A stretch of DNA of 64,000 bases from Roseivirga ehrenbergii (GTDB lineage: Bacteria; Bacteroidota; Bacteroidia; Cytophagales; Cyclobacteriaceae). The stretch spans positions 62,001 through 126,000 of the forward strand of contig NZ_LQZQ01000023.1 of NCBI RefSeq assembly GCF_001593005.1, in the 5' to 3' direction. This document shows, piece after piece, positions 1-8,489 of this stretch. The position numbers were made by a program, and so were the translations under genes. The first letter of the stretch is position 1. Every line of letters begins with the position of its first letter. The notes beneath the pieces are model-generated. The model worked only from the letters and a program-made list of their open reading frames with translations, searched no databases and was not told the origin of the DNA.

Positions 1-817
1 TATTGAGTCAATTGAAATTTATGATGATTGTTCAAAACAACACTTTCAGCAAGAGTTGAAAGCTCTTGCTGAAAGTGTTCATGCACCAATCAATCTACAC
101 TTTAATGAAAAAAACATTGGAGTTGTTTCTAATGTAAAAAACGCGTTGAATGAAAACTTAGATGCGGACTTAATTGCCCTTAGTGATCAGGATGATATTT
201 GGCACCCTGAAAAAATTCAAAGCTTTAAATCAGAATTGATTTCTTTAACTAGTTCCGCTGAAATTCCTATTTTAGTTTATAGCGACATGAGGGTTATTGA
301 TAAAGAAAACAATGTTATTAACCCTTCTTTCTGGTCACAATTCGGATATGAAAAGTTTGAACACACGCTTCATTCTTTGCTTTTTGGTAATTTCGTGACA
401 GGTGCCGCTTCAGCGTTTAATCCTGCTCTAGCTAAATACTTAGCGAGCATGCCTCCAAATATCAAAAGTTACCATGACCACTGGTTAGCCATAGCAGCCT
501 TTACTTTTGGTAAAACAAAGAGAATAGACAAATCCTACAATGATTACAGGATTCACGGAAACAATCAGGCATTCTATTCGACAAGGAAACGTAGCCTTAT
601 CGACAGACGGTTGCAAAATGTTAAAGACATTTTAAATCCCGAGCTTCATATGAAAAATCAATTTGAAATTGCAGAGGCCTTTTATGATATTCATAAGGAC
701 TTAATGGACTCGGACAAAAAAGATATCTTTGATCAATTTTTAAGGAGTCGAAGCTTAAATTACTTCAAGCAAAAGCTATATAGAAGAAGACTCTTTGAAG
801 AACTCCGTATTAAGTAA
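1..817 (+). CDS. GT2 family glycosyltransferase, 5' end cut by window edge
   Basis: The frame is open from base 2 to the stop at 815-817, leaving 271 visible residues; the true start lies before the window. The first start-like codon (TTG at 56) is not the real start, because residues encoded before it (IESIEIYDDCS) already form the conserved nucleotide-binding strand of a GT-A fold. A SDQDD motif, the usual DXD site for metal and nucleotide sugar, sits near visible residue 60 and is followed by IWHPEKI. This pattern is typical of rhamnosyltransferase-like GT2 enzymes that extend a lipid-linked repeat on the cytoplasmic side. It is co-directional with the next two genes and convergent with the large minus-strand locus. 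Donor and acceptor cannot be read from the sequence. Confidence 0.88.
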   Translation, partial: IESIEIYDDCSKQHFQQELKALAESVHAPINLHFNEKNIGVVSNVKNALNENLDADLIALSDQDDIWHPEKIQSFKSELISLTSSAEIPILVYSDMRVIDKENNVINPSFWSQFGYEKFEHTLHSLLFGNFVTGAASAFNPALAKYLASMPPNIKSYHDHWLAIAAFTFGKTKRIDKSYNDYRIHGNNQAFYSTRKRSLIDRRLQNVKDILNPELHMKNQFEIAEAFYDIHKDLMDSDKKDIFDQFLRSRSLNYFKQKLYRRRLFEELRIK

Positions 818-824
818 GACATAT

Positions 825-1490
825 ATGGCTAGTCTAATCTCTGCTCTTTCCAAAATCAACTTTAAAACGTTACTAGTAAACTTCAAGTATCTTCCATTCA
901 GAGATGCAATCAAATTGCCCATATTTATTAGCCAGAAAGTTTATTTGATGGATTTAAAAGGATCCATTACGATTAAGGGTGAAATTGCGTCTGGCATGAT
1001 AAGGATTGGTTATGGTGAGATTGGTATATTTGATAGAAAAAATTCAAGAAGTATTTTAGAACTAAGGGGTAAACTAATTTTTGAAAATAGGGCTAAATTC
1101 GGTCAGGCTTGTAAAATTAGTGTGGGTGAAAGGGCCACACTAACTATTGGCGACAACCTTCTAGTAACTGCAGAGTCTTCCATAGCATGTCATAAAAAAA
1201 TAACCATTGGCCACGACTGTTTAATCTCTTGGGAAGTACAAATTATGGATACAGACTTCCATAAAATAAAAGATAAAACAGGGCGTATCACCAACCCCGA
1301 CAAAGAAATAAAAATTGGAGATAGGGTATGGATAGGTTCGCGCTGCACGATACTCAAAGGAAGTGAAATCCTTGAAGGCTGCGTAATAGCTACAAACTCC
1401 ATTATTAACAAGGCACTTGCAACACCTAACTCAATTATTGGTGGAAATCCAGCAAAAGAAATAGCTTCAGATATTGAATGGGAAGCCTGA
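825..1490 (+). CDS. Left-handed beta-helix (hexapeptide repeat) acyltransferase
   Basis: The protein has 221 residues from the ATG at 825, which lies 7 bases after the upstream stop. An earlier in-frame TTG at 795 would overlap the previous gene and is less likely. From about residue 85 on there are imperfect hexapeptide repeats ([LIV]GxxxxI pattern, for example ISVGERATLTIGDNLLV, IGHDCLISWEVQI, IKIGDRVWIGSRCTILKG), ending in GGNPAKEI, the usual end of WcaF/maltose-acetyltransferase-like enzymes. Members O-acetylate or N-acetylate sugars using acetyl-CoA. The N-terminal 80 residues are not part of the helix and are unassigned. The substrate is probably the glycan made by the neighbouring transferase, which is inference from position. 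Confidence 0.85.
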   Translation: MASLISALSKINFKTLLVNFKYLPFRDAIKLPIFISQKVYLMDLKGSITIKGEIASGMIRIGYGEIGIFDRKNSRSILELRGKLIFENRAKFGQACKISVGERATLTIGDNLLVTAESSIACHKKITIGHDCLISWEVQIMDTDFHKIKDKTGRITNPDKEIKIGDRVWIGSRCTILKGSEILEGCVIATNSIINKALATPNSIIGGNPAKEIASDIEWEA

Positions 1491-1516
1491 TATTTGAAAT
1501 ATCAATTAAATAAATC

Positions 1517-2299
1517 ATGACTGAAATTAATAAAGACAACGGACTACCTTTTATTTCTTCCTTTCGAGTAAATACCGATTTGGTTTGGCAAATGTCTAGA
1601 TCCGAGAAATATGCGTTAATTGGATTACTTGAACACTTAAAACCCAATTGTTCTGTAGAAATAGGCACTTATCAGGGAGGTAGTTTACAAGTAATTAGTG
1701 AATTCTCTGAGAAAGTTTACTCTATAGACATTAGTCCAGAACCCAAGAGAACGCTTCAGCCTTTGTTTGATAACGTAGAATTCATTGTTGATCAGTCTGT
1801 GAATGTACTTCATGATCTATTTAAAAATATTGAGGAAGCTGGTGAAAAACTAAATTTTGTTTTGGTGGATGGAGACCACTCAAGAAAAGGAGTGCATGAT
1901 GATTTAAAGATGATTCTCGATTACCCTCATAAGAATGACTTAGTCATACTTATGCATGACAGTTATAACCCGCAGTGCCGTAAGGGAATGAAGGACATTG
2001 ACTATTCTAGCTATGACAATATTGAATATGTAGAATTGGATTATATAACAGGCTCATTCTGGCATAATGGGAATAATAGAGAAATGTGGGGAGGGTTAGC
2101 TTTAATAAAAGTAAGTGGAAATCAGAATACCCCAACTGAAGTAAACGAATCAGCACGTAATTCTTTTAAAGTGGCACAACTACATTCTATTCACATCATA
2201 AAAGATAAGCTTAGATTCTTATCGCCTATTAAAAAACGTATTTACAAGAAATTGAAAATGAGGCACAAGGCGGACAAATACTTTGATTTCGAAAAGTAG
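1517..2299 (+). CDS. Class I SAM-dependent methyltransferase (Methyltransf_24/CmcI-like)
   Basis: The product has 260 residues. Residues near 50-70 read SVEIGTYQGGSL, a motif I (ExGxxxGxS) for S-adenosylmethionine binding. IDISPEP follows as the acidic end of strand 2, and FVLVDGDHSRKGVHDDL near residue 115-130 is typical of the CmcI/Methyltransf_24 group often found in polysaccharide clusters. A conserved LMHDSYNP follows. It is likely to O-methylate a sugar, but the target is unknown. It is the last gene of the plus-strand group, 26 bases after the acyltransferase, and its stop is only 3 bases from the stop of the convergent minus-strand locus. Confidence 0.82.
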   Translation: MTEINKDNGLPFISSFRVNTDLVWQMSRSEKYALIGLLEHLKPNCSVEIGTYQGGSLQVISEFSEKVYSIDISPEPKRTLQPLFDNVEFIVDQSVNVLHDLFKNIEEAGEKLNFVLVDGDHSRKGVHDDLKMILDYPHKNDLVILMHDSYNPQCRKGMKDIDYSSYDNIEYVELDYITGSFWHNGNNREMWGGLALIKVSGNQNTPTEVNESARNSFKVAQLHSIHIIKDKLRFLSPIKKRIYKKLKMRHKADKYFDFEK

Positions 2300-2302
2300 A
2301 AT

Positions 2303-3418
2303 TTAACCAGCCTTCTTAGTTAAATCTTCAAATACTCTTATGTAATTATCCGTGATTGAATCCCAGTTATACTTTTCTGTGATCCCTTCTCTAGAAGTAG
2401 ACTTCATTTTTTGAACCCGTTCAAATTCAGCATCTATTTTATCTACCAATTGTTGAACACTAGTCTCATTCTTTTCAAAGTACAGACCATACTTTTCATT
2501 CTGAAGTACTTCTCTATTGAAAGGGGTATTTAATGCTATTATGGCTGAACCAAAGCTCAGAGCCTCTAGCATTGTTGGATTTGTTCCACCAAACTCATGA
2601 CCATGCATGTAAACATATGCATTATGAAAAAGCTCAGCAACGGCATCACGATTCCTAACCAAACCGGTAAAAATAAGTCGGTCGTCAATTTGACTAAGGG
2701 CTTTCAACTTTGATGAGTATTCATCTTGATAGGGCACGTCTCCTACTATAACAAGCTTTCTTTTTGAATTACTCTTTCGAAATCCCTCAATCATTACTCC
2801 CCAGTTATTATCTGGAATAAACCTCCCAACAATTAAATAATAACCACCAGGTTCGAGTCCCCACTCTTCAATTAATTCTGGCGATTTAGAATATTTTATA
2901 TTTCCGCCATAGGCGATTACTTCAGAATCACGATTGAACAGTTCAAGGTATATCCTACGCATTTCATCGGCATCGTTAATAATCACATCATACCACTTTG
3001 TTGCTTGCCTCGAAGCCCATTTAAAATAGCTCGCTCCTAGACCTTTCCATTTTGGCCTCAGCCATTCTAAACCATCCACATTTATAGCAGTGGGCTTTCT
3101 AAACAGACGGGTAATTAAGCCAAATGGACCATTTGCTGAGTTCACAACAAAAACCACATCTGTTTTACTCAAACAGGCGTGGGTCATAGAGAAAAAAGAA
3201 TGAATTAACTGACTCAATGACTTGGTTTCTATTGTTGGTATGTACACCAACTTGACACCATTCACTTCCTTAGGCCTATCTTTAAAAAGGTTACGATGAC
3301 AATAAACAGTTACTTCTACATTTTTTTTTACCAGTCTTTCGACAAGCTCTTTAATAAATGTTTCGTACCCACTGTAAACATATGGATAACCTCTGGTGCC
3401 TATAATTGATACTCTCAA
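2303..3418 (-). CDS. GT4 glycosyltransferase with DUF1972-type N-terminal domain
   Basis: The 371-residue protein begins (M)RVSIIGTRGYPYVYSGYETF, the signature of the DUF1972 N-terminal domain found in rhamnosyl- and other transferases of the GT-B fold. The C-terminal half carries VGRFIPDNNW and a glycine/glutamate donor-binding region (GGTNPTMLEAL, near residue 278) typical of Glycos_transf_1. Its start is a TTG whose bases overlap the upstream gene's TGA (TTGA), and no ATG is available in frame, so translational coupling is likely. It is the last gene of the large minus-strand locus. A run of nine A (coding strand) encodes residues 30-33. Donor and acceptor are unknown. Confidence 0.86.
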   Translation of the reverse strand: MRVSIIGTRGYPYVYSGYETFIKELVERLVKKNVEVTVYCHRNLFKDRPKEVNGVKLVYIPTIETKSLSQLIHSFFSMTHACLSKTDVVFVVNSANGPFGLITRLFRKPTAINVDGLEWLRPKWKGLGASYFKWASRQATKWYDVIINDADEMRRIYLELFNRDSEVIAYGGNIKYSKSPELIEEWGLEPGGYYLIVGRFIPDNNWGVMIEGFRKSNSKRKLVIVGDVPYQDEYSSKLKALSQIDDRLIFTGLVRNRDAVAELFHNAYVYMHGHEFGGTNPTMLEALSFGSAIIALNTPFNREVLQNEKYGLYFEKNETSVQQLVDKIDAEFERVQKMKSTSREGITEKYNWDSITDNYIRVFEDLTKKAG

Positions 3419-4569
3419 TTTAAATACTGTTTAAATAGCTTCTGAATATTATGAGTGTATGATTGAACAGAGAAATCCTTATTAACTCGATCGAAGGCTC
3501 CCTTACTCATTTCCTCTCTTAATTCAGGGGATTTAATATACTCTCTTAGGTACATCAAAAACTCATCAGAATCATTTGGAGTAGATACTATAAACCCCGA
3601 CCTCTTGTGCTCTATCATCTCCGTACTTCCACCATGGCCATTAACAATTATTGCTTTTTTAGTCGCCATAGCCTCCAATACAGTTGTTGGCAAGGGATCT
3701 GGTTGTGTACTTGGCAATATGAATACATCAAATGATGCAAGATAGTCTTTAACGTTATCTGAAAATTCATGTATAAAGAATCTATCAACAGGTAAGGATA
3801 CAGCTTCCTTTCTAAATGAATCCATTAAGTTCTCCATACCTTGGAATGGACTTCCTAAAGCAATAAAATAAACATTATCGAATTCCAAAAATGTCTTTCT
3901 TGCTATATTCAAAAACAAATCTTGACCCTTCCAATGACTTACTCTTGCAATCATACCGACTAGAATGTCATTCTCATTTAGCCCTAATTCCTCTCTTAGC
4001 TGTCTTCCATCTCCGCCAAGATATCCATCAATTTCTAACCCATTGTTAATTACTACAGCCTTATTTATTATTGATGGTTGATCAAGAAAAATATGATCCA
4101 ATGTGCTCCTGCTGACAGCCACAATCTTATCACTCATATTTGCTAGACAATAGTGAATCGACTTCCTTAAAAAAACTGGACTGGTAAGAATTTCTCTAAC
4201 ATGCCAAATGTGCGAAACCCCTAACAACTTAGACACTACCCCACCAATCAATATAGTGCTAGTGTTACTATGGATTAACCGAATTTTGTTTCTCCGTACA
4301 ATGCCTAATACTCTAAAAAAAGCATAACTAAAGGACCAAATAAAAGCAAAGACACCAATCAGATTAAAATACTTTCTTCTTAACACCCCGAGGCTAAAAA
4401 CATAAACTATAACACCCTTTTTACGAAGTAATCCGACCAAAGGCCCCTGATACGGAAGGCAAACAAATACACTATGTCCTAATTCTAAAACAGCGTCAAT
4501 CGTTCTTATCAAACTGCGATCAGAACCATACAAATCGCTACTTGAGTGCAAAAATAAAACTGTGGCCAT
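3415..4569 (-). CDS. GT4 family glycosyltransferase
   Basis: A 384-residue GT-B protein. The N-terminal domain opens MATVLFLHSSSDLYGSDRSL, a glycine/serine-rich loop usual in GT4 acceptor domains, with IRLIHSNTS near residue 95. The C-terminal domain has VGMIARVSHWKGQDLF (start of the donor domain, near residue 203) and the E-x7-E type site FILPSTQPDPLPTTVLEAMA near residue 285. It starts 3 bases after the stop of the acetyltransferase gene and overlaps the next gene by 4 bases, so these are one operon. It probably adds one sugar of the second polysaccharide's repeat unit. Confidence 0.88.
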   Translation of the reverse strand: MATVLFLHSSSDLYGSDRSLIRTIDAVLELGHSVFVCLPYQGPLVGLLRKKGVIVYVFSLGVLRRKYFNLIGVFAFIWSFSYAFFRVLGIVRRNKIRLIHSNTSTILIGGVVSKLLGVSHIWHVREILTSPVFLRKSIHYCLANMSDKIVAVSRSTLDHIFLDQPSIINKAVVINNGLEIDGYLGGDGRQLREELGLNENDILVGMIARVSHWKGQDLFLNIARKTFLEFDNVYFIALGSPFQGMENLMDSFRKEAVSLPVDRFFIHEFSDNVKDYLASFDVFILPSTQPDPLPTTVLEAMATKKAIIVNGHGGSTEMIEHKRSGFIVSTPNDSDEFLMYLREYIKSPELREEMSKGAFDRVNKDFSVQSYTHNIQKLFKQYLN

Positions 4570-4572
4570 GAA

Positions 4573-5265
4573 TTATTTTCTTTGTTTAATTAATCTAGCA
4601 GGATTACCAGCTACGATTGAAAATGGTAAAACGTCATTGGTTACTACACTCCCTGCAGCAACTATAGATCCTTGACCAATAGTTACTCCGGCAAGAATAA
4701 TACTATTAGCAGCAATCCAACAATCATCCTCAATTCTTACAAAATGCCTAGTCACACCTTGCTTTTTCATAGGCTGTTGTGTTGATGAAAAATTATGATT
4801 TTCAGCATATATGCTGACCCGAGGAGATATCATAACATTCTTGCCTATTTCTATAAATCCAGAGCATCCAATATAAGAGTATGGGCCAATATTAGAATCA
4901 TCTCCAATAACAAGTCCCACGCCCGGCTCACCACCATATTCATTTGTTGCTCTAATTAATGCGAACTTTCCGATCGTCACATTATTACCAAACTTTAGGC
5001 CTCGTAAAGACTTACCGTTTACTTCACAACCATCCTCAGCAACAAAATTTCGTCCAGCGGATATGTATGATCTATTTATTATTCTTGTATGTCTACCAAT
5101 AAAAGAAAGGCCTCTCCTCTCTCGGAAAAAAAGAGAAACCACCCTACCTCTGAGACACCTAACAAACAGACGAACTAGGGACCAAATGGTATCCTTAATT
5201 CCCCAATTTTCCCCATATCTCCCAGAAGCATCCATCTTAACATATTTAAACAAATAGTTTAGCAT
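4573..5265 (-). CDS. Hexapeptide-repeat O-acetyltransferase (WcaF/NodL-like)
   Basis: The 230-residue protein carries left-handed beta-helix repeats from about residue 85 (FGNNVTIGKFALIR, IGDDSNIGPYSYIGC, IGKNVMISPRVSI). The loop YAENHNF near residue 155 includes the catalytic-type histidine, and the chain ends in the classic IVAAGSVVTNDVLPFSIVAGNPARLIK. This arrangement matches acetyl-CoA-dependent sugar O-acetyltransferases of colanic-acid and Nod-factor type. It lies between two GT4 genes with 3- and 28-base gaps, so it probably decorates the same repeat unit. The N-terminal 60 residues are basic and not part of the fold. Confidence 0.88.
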   Translation of the reverse strand: MLNYLFKYVKMDASGRYGENWGIKDTIWSLVRLFVRCLRGRVVSLFFRERRGLSFIGRHTRIINRSYISAGRNFVAEDGCEVNGKSLRGLKFGNNVTIGKFALIRATNEYGGEPGVGLVIGDDSNIGPYSYIGCSGFIEIGKNVMISPRVSIYAENHNFSSTQQPMKKQGVTRHFVRIEDDCWIAANSIILAGVTIGQGSIVAAGSVVTNDVLPFSIVAGNPARLIKQRK

Positions 5266-5293
5266 TGATTCAAAGTGTCAAAATTGGGTAATA

Positions 5294-6439
5294 TTACTTT
5301 TTTAGTTCTAAAGAAATTTCTTCAATTGCATCCTCCAAGTCTTTGAAGAAATTGTCTCGCGTGAATTTTTTTAGCCTCATCCTACCATTATGGATTAGCA
5401 AGTTTCTCAAAGAAACATCCTGACAAAGTCTTTCCATCTTTAATTTTAGGTCTAATCTATCCGATGAGTTAAACACTAATACTGCATCTCCACCTATCTC
5501 TTTCAAAGCACCCTTATCAGAAACAAGCACAGGTAGGTCTGCAGAAAATGACTCGACAATCGGAATACCAAAACCCTCATCAACTGAAGGAAACACATAA
5601 ATCAATGCATTCCGATATAGCGATGCAAGGGTACTATCATTTACAAACCCAGTGATAAAAACGCTTTCATATATACCAAACTCCAATATCAATCGCCTTA
5701 TTTTTAAAATTACGTTTTGATTTAAGCTTTCAGCAGTTGCTCCAGCAAGCACTAATTTGATATTTTCGAATTTACTATCTGATTTAATAAGATCATTAAA
5801 AGAAGCTATAAGCAAAGGAAGGTTTTTTCGCGGATCAAAGGTGCCAACATGTAGAATGTATTCTTTGCGATTCAACTGCATTTCTAATAGTTCAACCTTA
5901 TGCTCATTTTTCGGTAAAAGTTTAGGGCTCTGATATACTACTTTCAAGATGGTTTTAATCGGTAAGAAATTGCCTAAATCATTCTTTGTGTATTCTGAAG
6001 TGGTAATTGCTCCAGCCTTTCCTCTCAGTCCCAGTTTAATCATTTGAACAAAATACCTTCTCCATAATGGATTGTAATTATTAGGAAATTTCCAGAAAAA
6101 GGCATCGTGTAGAACTATAACTTTTTTTGTTCGGAAACAGAAGAAGGGAGCAACGTAATCTGGTACTAGTAAAAGGTCCACCTTATAGTAGAGACAAAGT
6201 ACGGGCAACACAAATTGCTTTCTTAAAAAATATTCTAAATGATGGAGAACACTTTTTATCCTATCTGGTTTTTCATTTAAGTAGATAGACCTTGAGACCT
6301 TATTTTTAGATGGTGTTAATATATATTTGAATTTTTTCTCACCCTGTGATTCAATTTCACCTAAAATCTGATTTATATAAGTCCCTATTCCGCCAACAGC
6401 CGTATTTAGATACCCTACGTCAACTAATACTCGTTTCAT
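5294..6439 (-). CDS. GT4 family glycosyltransferase
   Basis: A 381-residue GT-B enzyme. It opens MKRVLVDVGYLNTAVGGIGTY, the acceptor-domain glycine loop. YILHVGTFDPRKNLPLLI near residue 194 starts the donor domain, and VFPSVDEGFGIPIVESFSADLPVLVSD near residue 275-300 is the GFGIP-E motif of mannosyltransferase-like GT4 enzymes (for example the WbdA/MtfB type). It sits 9 bases after the asparagine-synthase-like gene in the same operon. Specificity for mannose or a related donor is suggested by family resemblance only. Confidence 0.88.
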   Translation of the reverse strand: MKRVLVDVGYLNTAVGGIGTYINQILGEIESQGEKKFKYILTPSKNKVSRSIYLNEKPDRIKSVLHHLEYFLRKQFVLPVLCLYYKVDLLLVPDYVAPFFCFRTKKVIVLHDAFFWKFPNNYNPLWRRYFVQMIKLGLRGKAGAITTSEYTKNDLGNFLPIKTILKVVYQSPKLLPKNEHKVELLEMQLNRKEYILHVGTFDPRKNLPLLIASFNDLIKSDSKFENIKLVLAGATAESLNQNVILKIRRLILEFGIYESVFITGFVNDSTLASLYRNALIYVFPSVDEGFGIPIVESFSADLPVLVSDKGALKEIGGDAVLVFNSSDRLDLKLKMERLCQDVSLRNLLIHNGRMRLKKFTRDNFFKDLEDAIEEISLELKK

Positions 6440-6448
6440 TAATTTATA

Positions 6449-8383
6449 TCAAGGGCTAACACCTTTAAGGGTGGAGTTTGCATACCAGTGGCTAAAGGTA
6501 AAAAGATTCCAGAGGGCTTGAAAGCTAGAGACTCCATCTTTTAAGTATTGATTCTTCAATTTTTCTATTTCTGTCAAATCGAAAATCTTAAATTCACTTA
6601 AGTGTTGATTACTTATCGCATCAAAAAAAACATCTCTGAGTTCCCCCTTTTCATGTATCCAATTATGGATTGGTATTTCAAAACCCATTTTTGGCCTATC
6701 CATCATATTCTTAGGGAGGTATTTATGAGTAATCTGTTTCAATAACACTTTGCTCTGCAGTTGCTGATTTATTTTTAAGTTAGATGGCACAGAGGCCATA
6801 AATTCAAATATTCTATGATCCAAAAAAGGTTCTCTCCCCTCTATGGAATTGAACATTGTAGCCCTATCAACCTTTTTTAAAATATCGCCTTCAAGATAGT
6901 TTATATAGTCAAAAGCTAACATTTGGTCTATAAGATCATCAATTTGAAATAAATTTGCTCTAATATCATCCTCGAAGAAGGACAGAGATGTTTCATTCAC
7001 GAATTCAGGGTTGAAAAAGGGATGGACGAATTCTGTGGCTAGCTCATCACAAAACTGAGTTGCAGATTGACTCAATAAAGCTCTCTTAAGTTTCTCTATG
7101 CGAGAATGTCCGAGTTTTCTGCCCAATAGCATCGACCCTAAAGACTCTAAGTTTTTTGTTGAAACCCGAGATAAGTATTTTCTTCCCTGAATCGGAAACA
7201 TCTTGAGCTTTTTGGAGAACTTCACTGAGCGGCCATATTTAATATATCCACCAAATATCTCATCTGCTCCATCCGCTGACAAAACAACTTTCACTTCATG
7301 TGAAGCGAGCCTGCTCACTAAAGTCGTAGGAATAGAAGAAATATCGCCTAAAGGTTCATCGTTAATATTTATCAATTCTAGTATTAGTGCCTTTGCATCG
7401 CTTGCCGTACACTTATATTGGGTATGTGGAATCTCTAAATATTCAGATACCCTTTTGGCAAACGGTCCCTCATCATAGGCCTTATCTTCAAATGAAATTG
7501 AAAACGATTTGAAGTCATGGCCTTGATGCTTAAGAAGTGCACAAAGTATACTGCTATCATATCCTCCACTCAGAAATACGCCTACGGGTACATCTGCTAC
7601 CATTCGATAACTAAAAGCAGATTTTAAGATAGGTTCAAGCTCTTCTATATACTGGTTTGTTGAACTATAGATATTCTTTGGTTTCAGGAAGAACGATATT
7701 GGATCCCAATACTTAATTTGCTCAAACGTATTCGTGTTTAGGCAAAAGGAGATTAATGTTCCTGGCTCCATTTTGTTAATTTCCTTTACAAAACTTCTAT
7801 TGCTATTTAAATATCCATAGCGCATGTGGAAAGGAATATTTGCTAGGTTAAGGCTAGCTTCGGTGCCTAATAGCTTCAAGATTGATTTCTGATCAGAACA
7901 AAATATCAATTTCCCCTCGGTATGATGATAATAAAGTGGCTTAACCCCAGATCTGTCTCGTACAAGAAATAACTTGTTATCCAAAGCATTCAGAATTGCT
8001 AAGGAAAACATTCCGATGAATTTTGAAATTGAGTGCACTCCCCACTCTTCAAAGGCATTTATTATTACTTCTGTATCGCTGTTGGTATTAAAAGAATGGC
8101 CAAGGTTGCGCAATTCTTCTCTTAGCTCACGGAAATTATAAATCTCACCATTAAAAACTATCGACCATTTTTTATCCTGACTCACAAATGGTTGCCTTGC
8201 GGCAACTGATAAATCAATAATAGATAATCTGCGATGCCCTAAATGTACCTTACAATTATTAAATGAGTAAGACTCTAAACCAAAATCATCTGGGCCTCTC
8301 CGCAACATTAAATCTCTTGCTACAACAACTTCCTCCACAGAAATTGTGTTTCTAAAATCAACTACTCCGATTATTCCACACAT
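6449..8383 (-). CDS. Asparagine synthase (glutamine-hydrolysing)-like amidotransferase, AsnB-2
   Basis: This 644-residue protein has an N-terminal class II glutaminase domain (MCGIIGVVDF, with Cys2 as nucleophile after Met removal, and RGPDD, FNGEIYNF, SSDTE-like sites) and a C-terminal synthetase domain with the ATP PP-loop SGGYDS near residue 271. In surface-glycan loci such proteins (WbpS is the reference in Pseudomonas aeruginosa) are thought to amidate uronic acid carboxyls rather than aspartate. That role fits here because a UDP-HexNAc dehydrogenase is encoded at 47545-48831. A paralogue lies at 26292-28142. True asparagine synthesis cannot be excluded. Confidence 0.85.
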   Translation of the reverse strand: MCGIIGVVDFRNTISVEEVVVARDLMLRRGPDDFGLESYSFNNCKVHLGHRRLSIIDLSVAARQPFVSQDKKWSIVFNGEIYNFRELREELRNLGHSFNTNSDTEVIINAFEEWGVHSISKFIGMFSLAILNALDNKLFLVRDRSGVKPLYYHHTEGKLIFCSDQKSILKLLGTEASLNLANIPFHMRYGYLNSNRSFVKEINKMEPGTLISFCLNTNTFEQIKYWDPISFFLKPKNIYSSTNQYIEELEPILKSAFSYRMVADVPVGVFLSGGYDSSILCALLKHQGHDFKSFSISFEDKAYDEGPFAKRVSEYLEIPHTQYKCTASDAKALILELININDEPLGDISSIPTTLVSRLASHEVKVVLSADGADEIFGGYIKYGRSVKFSKKLKMFPIQGRKYLSRVSTKNLESLGSMLLGRKLGHSRIEKLKRALLSQSATQFCDELATEFVHPFFNPEFVNETSLSFFEDDIRANLFQIDDLIDQMLAFDYINYLEGDILKKVDRATMFNSIEGREPFLDHRIFEFMASVPSNLKINQQLQSKVLLKQITHKYLPKNMMDRPKMGFEIPIHNWIHEKGELRDVFFDAISNQHLSEFKIFDLTEIEKLKNQYLKDGVSSFQALWNLFTFSHWYANSTLKGVSP

Positions 8384-8489
8384 GGGGTAAAGATATATGA
8401 GTAGGCTGGTTGTTAATTACCTTTTTCAAAAAAGAAACAGGAATTCGTAACATTGGTCATAAATTCCGTTCTCAAATAACACTGATAAC

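Noticed and set aside
2301-2325. ATTTAAC/GTTAAAT inverted repeat at the convergent gene ends as a bidirectional terminator
   Set aside because: Seven base pairs, AT-only except one pair, loop of 11, no U run on either side, and it lies in the coding end of the minus-strand gene.
8421-8444. CCTTTTTC/GAAACAGG imperfect hairpin between the T9SS cargo gene and AsnB-2
   Set aside because: One mismatch, no U tail in the direction of transcription; not convincing as terminator.
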